Origin: Ruminococcus sp.
GTDB taxonomy: Bacteria; Bacillota; Clostridia; Oscillospirales; Ruminococcaceae
Assembly: GCA_017462565.1 (NCBI GenBank)
Contig: JAFTQW010000040.1
Coordinates: forward strand, 1 to 64,000
Direction: 5' to 3'
Length of the DNA stretch: 64,000 nucleotides
Position numbers and translations under genes: made by a program. The notes beneath the pieces are model-generated. The model had not been told where the DNA came from, made no database searches, and was given only the letters and a program-made list of their open reading frames with translations. Position 1 is the first letter of the stretch; each line of letters begins with the position of its first letter. Shown here in pieces: positions 1-10,000 of the stretch.

Positions 1-1
1 A

Positions 2-163
2 ACCTCCAATACGTCACTGATGTATGGAACGGCTAATAAGATTGGTGAGTTCTGTGATACAGACGGCAGCAAACTTGGCGACATCATCATGCCCGACCTC
101 AGGTCATTCTTCATCAGCGATATCTTCTTCGCCCCCAACATCACCGTACAGGATTTGAAATAA
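2..163 (+). CDS. C-terminal end of an unrecognised protein (partial)
   Basis: The reading frame is open from the window edge and ends at TAA 161-163, giving the last 53 residues of a protein that starts outside the window. The tail is rich in Phe, Ile and Asp and ends in ITVQDLK. I do not recognise the family. It lies upstream of the replication protein of the integrated element, so it may be an element gene, but nothing in the sequence proves that. Confidence 0.5.
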   Translation, partial: TSNTSLMYGTANKIGEFCDTDGSKLGDIIMPDLRSFFISDIFFAPNITVQDLK

Positions 164-806
164 TTGGGTTTAGATTTATAGAGCAATGTTGAAAATGAAA
201 TTTAAACATTTAGGAAATATTTGATAGGGCATATGCCTTACCTACGTTAGTTGAAAATCGAAAGAATTTTTCAAACGATGCTACATATGAGCAAAAAATT
301 GAGGAGCAGTGGGGTAAAATCCACCTACAAAAAATGAAAAACAAAATGTATGTAAAAAACCTTACGAAAGTTTGAGAATCAAATCAGCTTTGAAATATTC
401 TGCAATTGACATATGAAATTTTAAGGGACATTGTTCAAAAGGATGAGAGTACAGGATTTCAGGTGATGTGGTATTTTTCATATAGATCATTGTGACGAAA
501 GAGGTTTGGATTTTACAGGAATCACTATGTTTATTTTGGTCGTCTTAAAAAAGATTTCCATCAGTTTCGCACATTCTTGATTACAAGTATATATCATGTT
601 TCAAAAGCATCAGGCTTTTATTTTTTTGCCAAAATTCAGAGAGGAAATTTTAAGTGCGGTCAGAAACGTATTATATTTATAATTATAAAATAGAGTGGTC
701 TTGCTTTAGCAGTGGAAAGCGTTATGAAGTTGCTCTCTCATTGTCCTTATGGAAAACCACACGCAAACGCTCAGTAAAATATATCACATAGATACATCGA
801 ACCAGA

Positions 807-840
807 AAAGCACAGTCAAATCAGTTGGCTGTGCTTTTTT
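807..840 (+). terminator. Rho-independent terminator
   Basis: The arms AAGCACAG and CTGTGCTT pair perfectly around a 13-base loop and are followed by a run of six T. It probably ends a transcript from an upstream gene or leader RNA. Confidence 0.7.
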
Positions 841-873
841 GTTTATCATTAGAAAACTTCATGCAAAGACCTA

Positions 874-890
874 ATGTGCAATACGCACAT
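874..890. other. Small perfect hairpin upstream of the replication gene
   Basis: ATGTGC-AATAC-GCACAT forms a 6-bp stem with a 5-base loop about 190 bases before a HUH-type replication protein. Rolling-circle origins often have such a nick-site hairpin near the rep gene, so this is a candidate. The link is an inference from position only. Confidence 0.3.
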
Positions 891-1082
891 AAACCGGAAC
901 TTGTATTTGTGCATTCATACGAAATTTTGAAAAACCCCCTCATTCGGCATTTTTTAGGACGTTGATTTAGACATTTGCGTATAGAGAGGGTCATCACATT
1001 ACTTTTGGGGCTTTTTGATTTGCTTTAAGGGTCAGAAAAGCAAATTTGCAGTCAAATAAAATAACAAAAAGGAGCGAAAGCT

Positions 1083-2072
1083 ATGAACACAAATGAAGAA
1101 GGAAAAAACACATCCATGATATTCAGTATGGGCAGAGAGGGAACAAATGTATACAATAATTTCCAAGAGGGTATGCCTTGCGACTATGACTTGAAAGATG
1201 AAAGCAGTTTTGATGAATGTCACACTGTAATTGAAAGCGTTATAGACGATGATAAAGCGTGCATAGAGAAATTGCTTAGCCATAAAGAGGCAAAAAAGAA
1301 ACGGAACAAAGGCTACATCATGCCGCAAAAGCCAGCCGGTACCGGTGTCTACTATGGATATAATCAGAATAGCAGGTACGAAAGACTCTGTGCCAAAATC
1401 AAACATCTATGTAGAAACAATTTTGACAATACAAATGCAATGCACGTCATGTTGTCGTTTGATGCTAAAAGATTCCCTCAGAAAAACTTCAAAGACTTGA
1501 AAACAGCGAAAGAGGAGTTCAGGAAATTCATAGAGCGAATGAGAGGACATTATGATAATTTCCGTCATGTAACGACTTTTGCAAGACATAAAAATGGGAA
1601 CTGGCATTTTCATATGCTTTGCAATCTTGATGTTAACACAAAACAGAAGTTTATCAGAGAGATTTGGGGTCTTGGAATCGTTGACATTGTACATAAAAGC
1701 AATGCTGGTGCATTTAAAAATTTAGTCAGCTACTTGTGTAAAAATATGAAGAAAAACTTTGACGAATTTTTAGGCGTGAGAGCAGTGCTATACTCACAGG
1801 AACTGCAAGATAATTTAAAACTTATGAGTTGGAAAACGGAGGATTATTTTATCATAGACAGAATGATACAGCATTTTGAACGTGAAAATATAAGGCCTTA
1901 TGGAAAGGATGGGCGATATTATATTTCTGCAAGCATTGCCGAATACTGGGATACCATTGTAATGGCGACTCCTAAAAAAACAAAATTCAAGCATAAAAAG
2001 TACAGACCCAGAAAGAAAAGCAAGAAAGGGGGTGATGCCAATGGGGCAAAATCATCCGGTGAGGACAACTGA
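1083..2072 (+). CDS. HUH-family replication initiation (Rep) protein
   Basis: A 329-residue protein with features of rolling-circle replication or relaxase-type HUH endonucleases. The metal-binding motif is NWHFHML (H175-x-H177), and a candidate catalytic tyrosine follows in SYLCKN (Y217, K220). The C-terminus is strongly basic (residues about 293-315) and could bind DNA. AAAGGAG lies 8 bases before the ATG. It stands just upstream of an excisionase-like gene and an integrase, the usual order in small Firmicute integrative elements, where Rep copies the excised circle or starts transfer. The exact Rep subfamily is not certain. Confidence 0.75.
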   Translation: MNTNEEGKNTSMIFSMGREGTNVYNNFQEGMPCDYDLKDESSFDECHTVIESVIDDDKACIEKLLSHKEAKKKRNKGYIMPQKPAGTGVYYGYNQNSRYERLCAKIKHLCRNNFDNTNAMHVMLSFDAKRFPQKNFKDLKTAKEEFRKFIERMRGHYDNFRHVTTFARHKNGNWHFHMLCNLDVNTKQKFIREIWGLGIVDIVHKSNAGAFKNLVSYLCKNMKKNFDEFLGVRAVLYSQELQDNLKLMSWKTEDYFIIDRMIQHFERENIRPYGKDGRYYISASIAEYWDTIVMATPKKTKFKHKKYRPRKKSKKGGDANGAKSSGEDN

Positions 2073-2180
2073 AAAATTCACCCCCAGTTCACGAAAAATC
2101 ACAGCAGAAGCGTTCTAATAAAGAATAATCACCCAAGGCTCATGAAAACTGAAAATACGAAATAGAAAGGAAAGATTGAC

Positions 2181-2375
2181 ATGGCAAAATTATTTTACAC
2201 AGCACAGGAGGTAGCTGAAATGCTTGGCGTTTCCAAGAGCAAGGCTTACCTGATGATTCAGGAATGGAATCAGGAACTTGCAGCAATGAACTTTGTGACC
2301 ATCTCAGGAAAGGTCAGCAAAAAGTATGTGGACGAAAGAATCTACGGATATATTGACGAACAGGAGGCGGTATAA
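2181..2375 (+). CDS. Excisionase-like helix-turn-helix protein
   Basis: A 64-residue winged-helix protein of the MerR/excisionase type: YTAQEVAEMLGVSKSKAY is a typical helix-turn-helix, followed by a basic wing region. Proteins of this kind bind the ends of integrative elements and steer the integrase towards excision. The ribosome site GGAAAG precedes the ATG. The gene originally led directly into the integrase: a copy of the integrase start begins right after its stop codon, at 2376. An extra gene and a repeat copy now separate the two. Confidence 0.75.
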   Translation: MAKLFYTAQEVAEMLGVSKSKAYLMIQEWNQELAAMNFVTISGKVSKKYVDERIYGYIDEQEAV

Positions 2376-2442
2376 ATGCCAGTTTATAAGGATAAAGAGC
2401 GTGGTATGTACTACGTTCCCTGCTATACAAGTGTACAAAGGA
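2307..2442 (+). repeat. Direct repeat, upstream copy (end of xis-like gene plus start of integrase)
   Basis: About 135 bases covering the last third of the excisionase-like gene and the first 22 or so codons of the integrase. The same stretch recurs at 2803-2935 with scattered substitutions and small length changes. The most conserved part is the integrase start, MPVYKDKERG. The two copies flank the 100-residue gene at 2452-2754. Confidence 0.8.
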
Positions 2443-2459
2443 GAAACTATTATGTTTGA
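2376..2459 (+). pseudogene. Truncated duplicate of the integrase start
   Basis: ATG 2376 follows AGGAGG and directly abuts the xis-like stop codon. It encodes MPVYKDKERGMYYVPCYTS, nearly the same as the start of the real integrase at 2870. The frame then runs into TGA after 27 codons and overlaps the start of the next gene. It is either a leftover from a duplication or a short leader peptide. Confidence 0.7.
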
Positions 2460-2754
2460 AGTAAAAATCAATTCAAGAAGCTTTAAGGTAAGCACATTTA
2501 AAGTTGCAAAAGAAACGTTTATCACTGAGGGTGCAAAAATGTCACGCTCAAAGGCATTCGAGATTCAGGGGTTCATCTACGACAGTGCAGACAGAAAGCA
2601 GGCTGAAAAATACATCTCGTCATGGAACAGTTTGGAATCAAGAAAGAAATTCTATGATACATATATTGTCAGAAACAATCAGCTTTCGGTAGATGTTGAC
2701 ATATGCCATTACGACTGTCTGTTCTATGTCAACGCATATTACATGAGGGAATGA
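2452..2754 (+). CDS. Hypothetical 100-residue protein inserted between xis and int
   Basis: A 100-residue protein starting MFEVKINSRSF, with no family that I recognise. It is mixed polar, basic in its first half, with Tyr and Asp near the end, and has no membrane segment. Its ribosome site AAAGGAG lies inside the duplicated integrase start, 8 bases before the ATG. The flanking copies of the xis/int junction mean it was probably acquired by recombination between related elements. It may be cargo or an accessory recombination directionality protein; no function is assigned. Confidence 0.55.
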   Translation: MFEVKINSRSFKVSTFKVAKETFITEGAKMSRSKAFEIQGFIYDSADRKQAEKYISSWNSLESRKKFYDTYIVRNNQLSVDVDICHYDCLFYVNAYYMRE

Positions 2755-2802
2755 TTTTCCTCATTTTGATATGTACGTGCAAAGAGCCTTATTGCTGTTT
2801 CC

Positions 2803-2935
2803 GGAAAGGTCAGCAAGAAGTATTTGCAGAAAAAATCTACAATTATACCGAGAAAGGAGAGGTTGTATCATGCCTGTTTATAAGGATAAAGAGCGTGGCA
2901 CATACTATGTTTCCTGCTATACAAGTTTACACAGG
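2803..2935 (+). repeat. Direct repeat, downstream copy
   Basis: Second copy of the xis-end/int-start segment at 2307-2442. Here the xis-like part is degenerate and is not read as a gene. The integrase part is the functional start of the intact integrase at 2870. Confidence 0.8.
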
Positions 2936-3940
2936 AAAAAGACCAAACGAGGCTTCAAAACAAAGAAAGCCGCTATGGAATGGGAAAGGGAGTTTACACT
3001 CAGTGAAAGCAATGACCTGAGCATGACCTTTAAAAGTTTTGTGGAAGCATATCGTCAGGATATGCTCCACAAAATCAGGGAACATACTTGGCAAACAAAG
3101 GATGCCATTATTGATTCCGTGCTGCTTCCCTATTTTGGAAAAATGGCACTGAGCAATATTAAGGCTGCCGATGTCCTGAAATGGCAGAACCAGATGCTTG
3201 GCTATCGCAATGACAAGGGCAAGCCGTATTCACCGGCATACCTCAGGACGATCAACAGCCAGCTTTCTGCCATATTCAATCATGCCATAAAATATTATGG
3301 TTTACGGTGCAACCCTGTTGTCAAAGCAGGCAGTATGGGCAAAAAGGATGCAAGAGAAATGGAGTTCTGGACGAAAGAAGAATACCTGAAATTCATTGAG
3401 GAGGTAATGGACAAGCCAATGTCGTTCTATGCATTTGAAATGCTGTATTGGTGTGGTTTACGCATGGGAGAGCTGCTTGCATTGACTCCCGGGGACTTTG
3501 ACTTCACGCACAACACTGTCAGAATCAACAAGTCCTATCAGCGTATCAAGCAGAAAGACGTGATCACCGACCCGAAAACGCCAAAGAGTATCAGAACCAT
3601 TGTCATGCCTGAATTTCTGGCAGAGGAAATGAAAGCCTGCATCAGTTCCCTTTATGGCATCGAGGAGGATGACAGGATATTCCAGATTTCCAAGCACTAT
3701 CTGCATAATGAAATGGACAGAGGCAGCAAGGCGGCAGGTGTCAAACGAATCCGCATACACGATTTGCGGCATTCTCATGTTTCACTGCTGATCAATCAAG
3801 GCTTTTCAGCAGTGGATATTGCAGCCAGAGTGGGACACGAAAGCATTGATATTACATATAGATATGCCCATATGTTCCCGACAACGCAGACTGCAATTGC
3901 AAACAGACTTGATAAAGAAAGGAATGAGGACGATGAGTGA
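2870..3940 (+). CDS. Tyrosine recombinase (phage/ICE-type integrase)
   Basis: A 356-residue integrase of the Tn916/ICE class. An N-terminal arm-binding domain (MPVYKDKERGTYYVSCY, about 1-60) is followed by a SAM-like core-binding domain (about 62-160) and the catalytic domain. The catalytic set is visible: R198 in CGLRMGEL, H297 and R300 in HDLRHSH, H323 in VGHESID, and the nucleophile Y332 in YRYAHM. I chose ATG 2870 because AAAGGAGAGG precedes it and it matches the family start. The stop overlaps the next gene. Its probable target is the 3' end of guaA, about 1.3 kb downstream. Confidence 0.93.
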   Translation: MPVYKDKERGTYYVSCYTSLHRKKTKRGFKTKKAAMEWEREFTLSESNDLSMTFKSFVEAYRQDMLHKIREHTWQTKDAIIDSVLLPYFGKMALSNIKAADVLKWQNQMLGYRNDKGKPYSPAYLRTINSQLSAIFNHAIKYYGLRCNPVVKAGSMGKKDAREMEFWTKEEYLKFIEEVMDKPMSFYAFEMLYWCGLRMGELLALTPGDFDFTHNTVRINKSYQRIKQKDVITDPKTPKSIRTIVMPEFLAEEMKACISSLYGIEEDDRIFQISKHYLHNEMDRGSKAAGVKRIRIHDLRHSHVSLLINQGFSAVDIAARVGHESIDITYRYAHMFPTTQTAIANRLDKERNEDDE

Positions 3941-4256
3941 AAAAACACTTGATCCCAAAGGCAGATGGAGGAGCGTAACGGTTGGGTTCAGAATGTCACC
4001 GGAAGAGGTGGAGATGCTGAATACCAAGGTTTATCTCTCAGGGCTGACAAAGCAGGACTACATCATTGCTTGTATCCTGCAAAAGGAAATTGTTGTCAGA
4101 GGCAGTCCGAAACTCTACAAAGCATTGAAAAACACACTTTGCGACCTTATGCGAGAACTCAAAGAAAACGGCAGATACACTGAGGAACAGTGGGAAACAC
4201 TGGGATTTGCAGTCAGGCTGATAGAGGAATTCAAGGACAATGAGGAACAACCTTAA
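3933..4256 (+). CDS. MobC-like mobilisation accessory protein
   Basis: A 107-residue protein of the kind found next to integrases in Firmicute elements. It has a ribbon-helix-helix-like start (WRSVTVGFRMSPEEVEML), then SGLTKQDYIIA and a basic/acidic helix. Known relatives are called plasmid mobilisation or MobC-like proteins and help the relaxase bind oriT. ATG 3933 overlaps the integrase stop (ATGAGTGA), so translation is probably coupled. No relaxase is visible apart from the HUH protein at 1083. Confidence 0.6.
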   Translation: MSEKTLDPKGRWRSVTVGFRMSPEEVEMLNTKVYLSGLTKQDYIIACILQKEIVVRGSPKLYKALKNTLCDLMRELKENGRYTEEQWETLGFAVRLIEEFKDNEEQP

Positions 4257-4309
4257 AATCGACATGATAATAATAAATAAATATATTAAATTACAGGAGG
4301 TATACCCAA

Positions 4310-5005
4310 ATGAAAGACAAAAGAAACTGGTCGTCAGAGCTGAAACAGGAAAATGTGAGCATGGGAATTGACAAGGTCAGTTATAAGCTGGACGGAAGGG
4401 TGGTGTGTTTACATACCGACATGAAGTACAGCGTGCCGGATGCCCTGACGGTTTATCTGGTTACCAATTTCAAAAAATTGGGAATCAAAAAGCTTATCAT
4501 TACAAACTTCCCGATTTCCGATGAGCCTGAGGAATGGGCAGATCTGCTTGAGGGTGAAAAGTATGTGATTGAGAAAGTGCCGTCAAAACTTACGGAAGAT
4601 GACTGCTGCCAATCTGTTGCAGTAGAGCAATTCCTTGCCAAGCATAAGGAGACGTTTAAGGTCAAGGACAACAGCAAGCAGGCGGCTCACATCAAGCTGA
4701 TCAAGACGGCAGATATTGTGATAGGCTTTCCCAGTGTGAATATTTTAGAGCCATATGTCAGGATGATTGATAGGTATAACAAAAACTTTATCATCGGAGG
4801 CTATGTAACCGAGGAAAATTTTATGGATTACCTTGATGCATTCCAGATGCGTAAGTTTGAAATGACTGCCTCAGACAGGGTACAGATCAATGAGACATTT
4901 AACAACTATAACGGTTCTCTGATATGGATGGACAATTTTGATAAGGTATATACGCCGCATTATTTTACAGATGAAGATGATAGCAATTTTGACAGAGTGT
5001 GCTAA
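4310..5005 (+). CDS. Hypothetical protein, last gene of the integrated element
   Basis: A 231-residue soluble protein with a strong ribosome site (AGGAGG, 10 bases before the ATG). I do not recognise the family. It has alternating beta/alpha character with segments such as KLIITNFPIS and ADIVIGFPS, acidic patches, and an acidic end (TDEDDSNFDRVC). It lies between the MobC-like gene and the guaA junction and is followed by its own terminator, so it is a likely cargo gene of the element. Confidence 0.7.
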   Translation: MKDKRNWSSELKQENVSMGIDKVSYKLDGRVVCLHTDMKYSVPDALTVYLVTNFKKLGIKKLIITNFPISDEPEEWADLLEGEKYVIEKVPSKLTEDDCCQSVAVEQFLAKHKETFKVKDNSKQAAHIKLIKTADIVIGFPSVNILEPYVRMIDRYNKNFIIGGYVTEENFMDYLDAFQMRKFEMTASDRVQINETFNNYNGSLIWMDNFDKVYTPHYFTDEDDSNFDRVC

Positions 5006-5053
5006 TATTTATACAGTATGGACGGTATGGAAAATCTATTTTGATATATAAAT

Positions 5054-5089
5054 AATCGCCGCAGTGCAATGAAATGTACTGCGGCGATT
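5054..5089 (+). terminator. Strong hairpin after the last element gene
   Basis: AATCGCCGCAGT and ACTGCGGCGATT pair perfectly over 12 bp with a 12-base loop, followed by TTTG. It ends the element transcript before the guaA junction. Confidence 0.75.
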
Positions 5090-5152
5090 TGTTGTTTATG
5101 CTGTTTGTGCTGTACCACCTGCAAACCTTTGGTTACTTATTCATTGGTAATT

Positions 5153-5174
5153 TAGTATCACAAATAGTATCACA
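5153..5174. repeat. Two exact 10-bp direct repeats near the guaA junction
   Basis: TAGTATCACA occurs at 5153-5162 and again at 5165-5174, a 12-base period. Tyrosine integrases bind short direct repeats (arm sites) just inside element ends. These lie 55-76 bases from the guaA stop codon, where the element probably joins the chromosome. The role is inferred from position. Confidence 0.4.
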
Positions 5175-5228
5175 CGTTGGCTTACGGGTGAAAATGGCGA
5201 TTTTTCGCCGGTTCAAAAAGGGCGTTTT

Positions 5229-6779
5229 TTATTCCCACTCCACAGTTCCCGGAGGCTTAGAAGTGATATCATAAACAACACGATTAACGTGTTCAACCTC
5301 ATTGGTGAGACGATTTGATACTCTTGCGAGAACGTCGTATGGGATTCTTGCCCAGTCGGCGGTCATGAAGTCGTCTGTTGTAATGGCACGGATAGCGATA
5401 AGGTGATCGTATGTACGGTGATCGCCCATAACTCCGACGGTTTTAACGTCAGGGAGAACAGCAAAGAACTGTTTCAGATCACTTTCGATGCCGCTCTTTC
5501 TGATTTCGTCACGGAAAACAGCGTCGGCTTCCTGAAGAACTTTGATTTTTTCTTCGGTAATTTCACCTATGATACGAACTCCCAATCCGGGACCGGGGAA
5601 CGGTTGTCTCCAGACCAGATCATGCGGGATTCCAAGCATTTCTCCGACCTTGCGTACTTCGTCCTTGAAGAGGTCGCCAAGCGGCTCGATAACGCCTTCA
5701 AACTTAATGTCATCCGGCATTTTAACCATATTATGGTGAGTTTTGATAACTGCGGTACTTCCGTGACCGGCAGTATTTCCTTTACCGGATTCAATACGGT
5801 CGGGGTAAATAGTTCCCTGGGCGAAGAAGCCGTCTGTGCCCTCTTCACGAATCTTGTTCCAGAAAACATTATAGAATTCAGTACCGATAATTTTACGTTT
5901 CTGTTCCGGATCGCTTACTCCCTTAAGAGCGGCGAGGAATTTATCTTTACAGTTGATACGGACAAAATTCATGTCAAAGAGCTTTGTAAAGGTTTCTTCA
6001 ACGAAATCGCCCTCGTCCTTACGCATAAGTCCCTGATCGACGAAAACGCAGGTAAGCTGTTTGCCGACTGCACGGCTGAGGAGTCCGGCAGCGACAGATG
6101 AATCGACTCCTCCGGAGAGACCGAGAACGACTTTTTTATCGCCTATCTGCTCACGAAGCCTGGCAATGGCAGCGTCAATGAAGTTATCCATTTCCCAATC
6201 GCCTTTGAAATTGCAGACATTATAAAGAAAATTGCGGAGAATATTTTTTCCGTATTCGCTGTGAGTAACTTCAGGGTGGAACTGAACAGCATAAAGCTTT
6301 TTCTCAGGATTTTCAAAAGCGGCTGCGGGACAGTCTTCAGATTTTGCGGTAACAGTGAAGCCCTCAGGCAGCTTGCTTACATAGTCGGTATGGCTCATCC
6401 ATACAACGCTTTTTTCGGGAATGCCGCCGAAAAGAGCGCCGCCCGACTGCGTTATTTCAATTTTGCCATACTCGCTCTTGACGCAACTGCTTACCTCGCC
6501 GCCGAGAGTATAAGCTACGATCTGACAGCCGTAGCAAATTCCGAGTATCGGTATTCCAAGCTCGAAAATCTCCTTAGAAATATGGGGCGAGCTTTCATCA
6601 TAAACGCTGTTCGGACCGCCTGTGAATATGATTCCCATAGGATTCAGCGCTTTTATTTCATCAATAGGGGTATCGAATCTTTTTATCTCGCAGTATACGC
6701 CGCATTCACGTACTCTTCTTGCGATAAGCTGATTATACTGTCCTCCGAAATCAAGAACGATACAGAGCTGATTTGACAT
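5229..6779 (-). CDS. guaA: GMP synthase (glutamine-hydrolysing)
   Basis: A 516-residue enzyme that makes GMP from XMP, ATP and glutamine. The N-terminal class I glutamine amidotransferase carries the nucleophile Cys in GICYGCQ and the HPEVTHS His/Glu pair. The ATP pyrophosphatase domain has LSGGVDSS, and the C-terminal dimerisation domain has [11 protein letters not shown] and ends [10 protein letters not shown] chose ATG 6779 ([14 protein letters not shown]) because GGAGGG precedes it; an upstream in-frame start has no ribosome site. The 3' end abuts the integrated element, and its last codons are a known attachment target for integrases. Confidence 0.97.
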   Translation of the reverse strand: MSNQLCIVLDFGGQYNQLIARRVRECGVYCEIKRFDTPIDEIKALNPMGIIFTGGPNSVYDESSPHISKEIFELGIPILGICYGCQIVAYTLGGEVSSCVKSEYGKIEITQSGGALFGGIPEKSVVWMSHTDYVSKLPEGFTVTAKSEDCPAAAFENPEKKLYAVQFHPEVTHSEYGKNILRNFLYNVCNFKGDWEMDNFIDAAIARLREQIGDKKVVLGLSGGVDSSVAAGLLSRAVGKQLTCVFVDQGLMRKDEGDFVEETFTKLFDMNFVRINCKDKFLAALKGVSDPEQKRKIIGTEFYNVFWNKIREEGTDGFFAQGTIYPDRIESGKGNTAGHGSTAVIKTHHNMVKMPDDIKFEGVIEPLGDLFKDEVRKVGEMLGIPHDLVWRQPFPGPGLGVRIIGEITEEKIKVLQEADAVFRDEIRKSGIESDLKQFFAVLPDVKTVGVMGDHRTYDHLIAIRAITTDDFMTADWARIPYDVLARVSNRLTNEVEHVNRVVYDITSKPPGTVEWE

Positions 6780-6876
6780 ATTTCCCTCCTTGCTATTGCT
6801 TTTCAGAACAAGAGCGTGTTCGCACAGCAATAATTTCCGCTTTGCGGCAGCGGACGTGCCGAGATATTATTATTCT

Positions 6877-6905
6877 ATTATGCCACTTTTTCATTACAAT
6901 TTCAA
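6877..6905 (-). promoter_or_regulatory. Promoter of guaA
   Basis: On the minus strand TTGAAA and CATAAT are separated by 17 bases, about 100 bases before the guaA start. I looked for a purine riboswitch in the leader and did not find one. Confidence 0.7.
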
Positions 6906-7040
6906 GAGCTTTTAGAAAAAAACTTGCTGTAATATGCAATTGTAATAAAAAAATTAAGATATCTTTAAGATTATTTTAAGAATATGGTTTTATAATACAA
7001 TTACACTAAACGAAAAATCATTTTAAGGAGAATGATAATC

Positions 7041-10000
7041 ATGAAAAAATCTAATATAAAACGAATTCTTTCGGGAATTTCATCTGTCTGCGTAATCGCC
7101 TCGGCTCTTCCAATGAGCGGACTTTCGTTATCGGCTGCTGCGGAGGATTCGGCAAATATTCTTTACGGCGACGCTAATTGCGACGGTTCGATCGATATGT
7201 CCGATGCGGTTCTTATAATGCAGTCGCTTTCAAATCCGGATAAATACGGTCTGAACGGTAATGACGAACATCACATCACATCGGATGGTCTGAATTTTGC
7301 CGATGTTTACGACAGAGGCGACGGAGTCACAAATGCAGACGCTCTTGCAATTCAGCGCTATAAGCTTAATCTGATCTCTTCACTTCCGGAAACTTGGAAA
7401 GACGGCAATAATCCCGATGATAACAAGGAAACGGAAACGCTGATTCATCTTAAAGGCGATTCGATAGAGGTTGACGGAGATTACGCAGAGGTAAGCGGAA
7501 CGACTGTTACTATTACTCATTCCGGAACTTTCACTGTTGACGGAACTCTTAACGACGGACAAATAAACGTTGCAGTTCCCGACGAAACAGCCGATCCCGA
7601 AACAGTTAAAATATTCCTTAACGGAGTTGAAATAACCGGAAAAAGCGCTCCGGCAATTCTCGTTTCAAATGCAGAAAATACTTCCATTAATCTTGTCGAC
7701 GGAACTGTTAATACAATTTCAGACGGAGATACCGCTTATTCCGGAGATTATCTCGGCAATGCCGTTATTGAAGCTAAGGATGATATAACTATCAAGGGCG
7801 GAACTCTTGGAACAGGTATACTCAATCTTACTGCAAACACTCAGGACGGAATCGTCTGCAATAATGATATAAAGATCAACGGCGGAAACATAAACATAAC
7901 AACTCTTAATGCAACAGATAAAACCAATGCGGTCAACGGTAAAACATCCGTAACTATAAAATCCGGAATCGTAAACATTGACGCCGAGGGCGACGGTATT
8001 AAATCCTCAAAAGGAAATGTTGAAATTTCAGGCGGAACTTCCGTTATAAAAGCCGGAAACGACGCTGTACAGTCCGGAACTGCCATCGATATTTCAGGAG
8101 GAGTTGTCAATGCCGGAGGCGACAGAGGTCTTACAGGCGGTACGGGAGTCAACATCACCGGAGGCAGCGTAACTGCTACAGCTACCGATAATCAGACAGA
8201 TACTGCAATCCTTACGGCATCGCAGAATGTTCTTCTCTTCAATTGTATCGACGATGCTTCAAACACTGACGGCTGCTGGAAGAAAGCAAATTCATTCAAT
8301 ATGCCTAATGCCTCTGAAGAGCAGAAAACATTTACTAAGAAATATAAATACGTTCTTCTCAGCGAAGCGGGAACCGATACCTCATACAGCTTTGTAAACG
8401 CTTCTACAGGCGCAAAGGTAACTCATTCAAACGATACTTCCGATGTGTTTACAGTCAGCGGAAATATAACGGTTTTTGAAAACGTTAATCCGGCGGGAAA
8501 AACAGGAACAGTGACCGATCCTTCAACGGAAGGATACTCCATTACTCTTTCAGGCAGTTCAATGCTTACAAATGCGCCTTCGGATACAGCGTCTGTAAGC
8601 AATAATGTCTGCACGATAACAAAGCCCGGAGTATTCGCGGTAACAGGCGAAAACACTGACGGACAGATCGTTGTTGACGTTGATAAAACAGCTTATCCCG
8701 ACGGCGTTGTTGAGCTTGATCTTATGGGAATGAGTATTACTAACAGCAATACCGCTCCTATATATGTTGCTTCAATAGGCGATGAAGTTCAGATCGTTGC
8801 AAAAAGCGGTACGGATAATACTATCTCAGACGGCTCTTCCCACACTCAGACCTATACTGACAGCGACGGAAACGTTAATACTGTCGAGGGAGCTATCTTT
8901 GCCCGTGACGATATCAAGTTCAAGGGTACGGGAAATCTTACTGTAAACGGTAACACAGACGACGCTGTCGTTTCCAAAAATGATATTAAGGTTTACAACG
9001 GAAATATTACCGTAAACGCAGTTGACGACGGAATAAGAGGAAAAGACAGCGTGATTATCGGAAATGCCGATGCAGCCGACTACAGCTCGCTCAATCTTAC
9101 CGTAAAAACAAAGAGCGGCGACGGTATCAAATCAACGGCAGCAGATACTTCGACCGATACGAAATCATACGGTCTTGTCGAGATAAACGGCGGAACTATC
9201 GACATAAATTCTTATGCTGACGGTATTCAGGCAGAGCAGGATTTCGTTATGAACGGCGGAGATCTTACAGTTTATACTTATCAGGGCTCATCGTTCACTT
9301 CCTCCGGCAGCGGCTCATCCGGCAGCAACCCATGGGGCGGCAGCTGGGGAGGCGGCGGAATGGGCGGCGACGGCAATTCCAATAAAACCGATATCTCGGC
9401 AAAGGGCATTAAAGCTGTAGGCATTTATGACGCTGCCGGAACAACATGGCAGAGCGGCGGAAACATTACTGTAAACGGCGGAAATATCAGCGTTGATTCG
9501 TCTGACGACTCTATTCACTGCGGCGGCGATATGCTTCTCAACGGAGGAATACTGAAACTTGCTTCTGCCGACGATGCGGCTCATTCAGATCATAATCTGA
9601 CTATCGGACAGAACAGCGCAGACGTATTTGACGATATCCAGATTTTTGTTTCAAAAGCTTACGAGGGAATCGAGGCTCAGAATATTACTCAGAACAGCGG
9701 TACTGTTATCGTCAATTCGACCGACGACGGATATAATGCCGCAGGAGGAGCAGACGGCTCCGGCAATGGAAATAATATGGGTTGGAATCCCGGAAATATG
9801 GGAACAGGCGGAGGAAATTATTCGCTTAATATAAAAGGCGGATTTGCTCTTGTGAACGTTACCGACGGAGATCATGACGGTTTTGACTCGAACGGAAGCC
9901 TTACAATTTCCGGAGGCTATGCAGTTACAAACGGAAACGAACCTTTTGACTCAGACGGTTCGTTAAGCTGTACAGGCGGAGTTTTTGTTGAAAATACAGG

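Larger units (their letters stand above)
164..1082. other. Long intergenic stretch, probably decayed, inside the mobile element
   Basis: About 900 bases with no credible gene. It is AT-rich and stops occur often in every frame. Identifiable items are a terminator-like hairpin at 807-840, a small perfect hairpin at 874-890, and the ribosome site AAAGGAG just before the replication gene at 1083. The stretch 440-600 gives short coding-like runs broken by stops and frame changes, so it could be an eroded gene, but I could not assign it. Confidence 0.5.

Noticed and set aside
5403..6101. Plus-strand reading frame of 232 codons
   Set aside because: It lies entirely within guaA on the other strand and has no ribosome site; it is a shadow frame.
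6780..6876. Purine riboswitch before guaA
   Set aside because: The leader is under 100 bases and lacks the conserved three-way junction loops.
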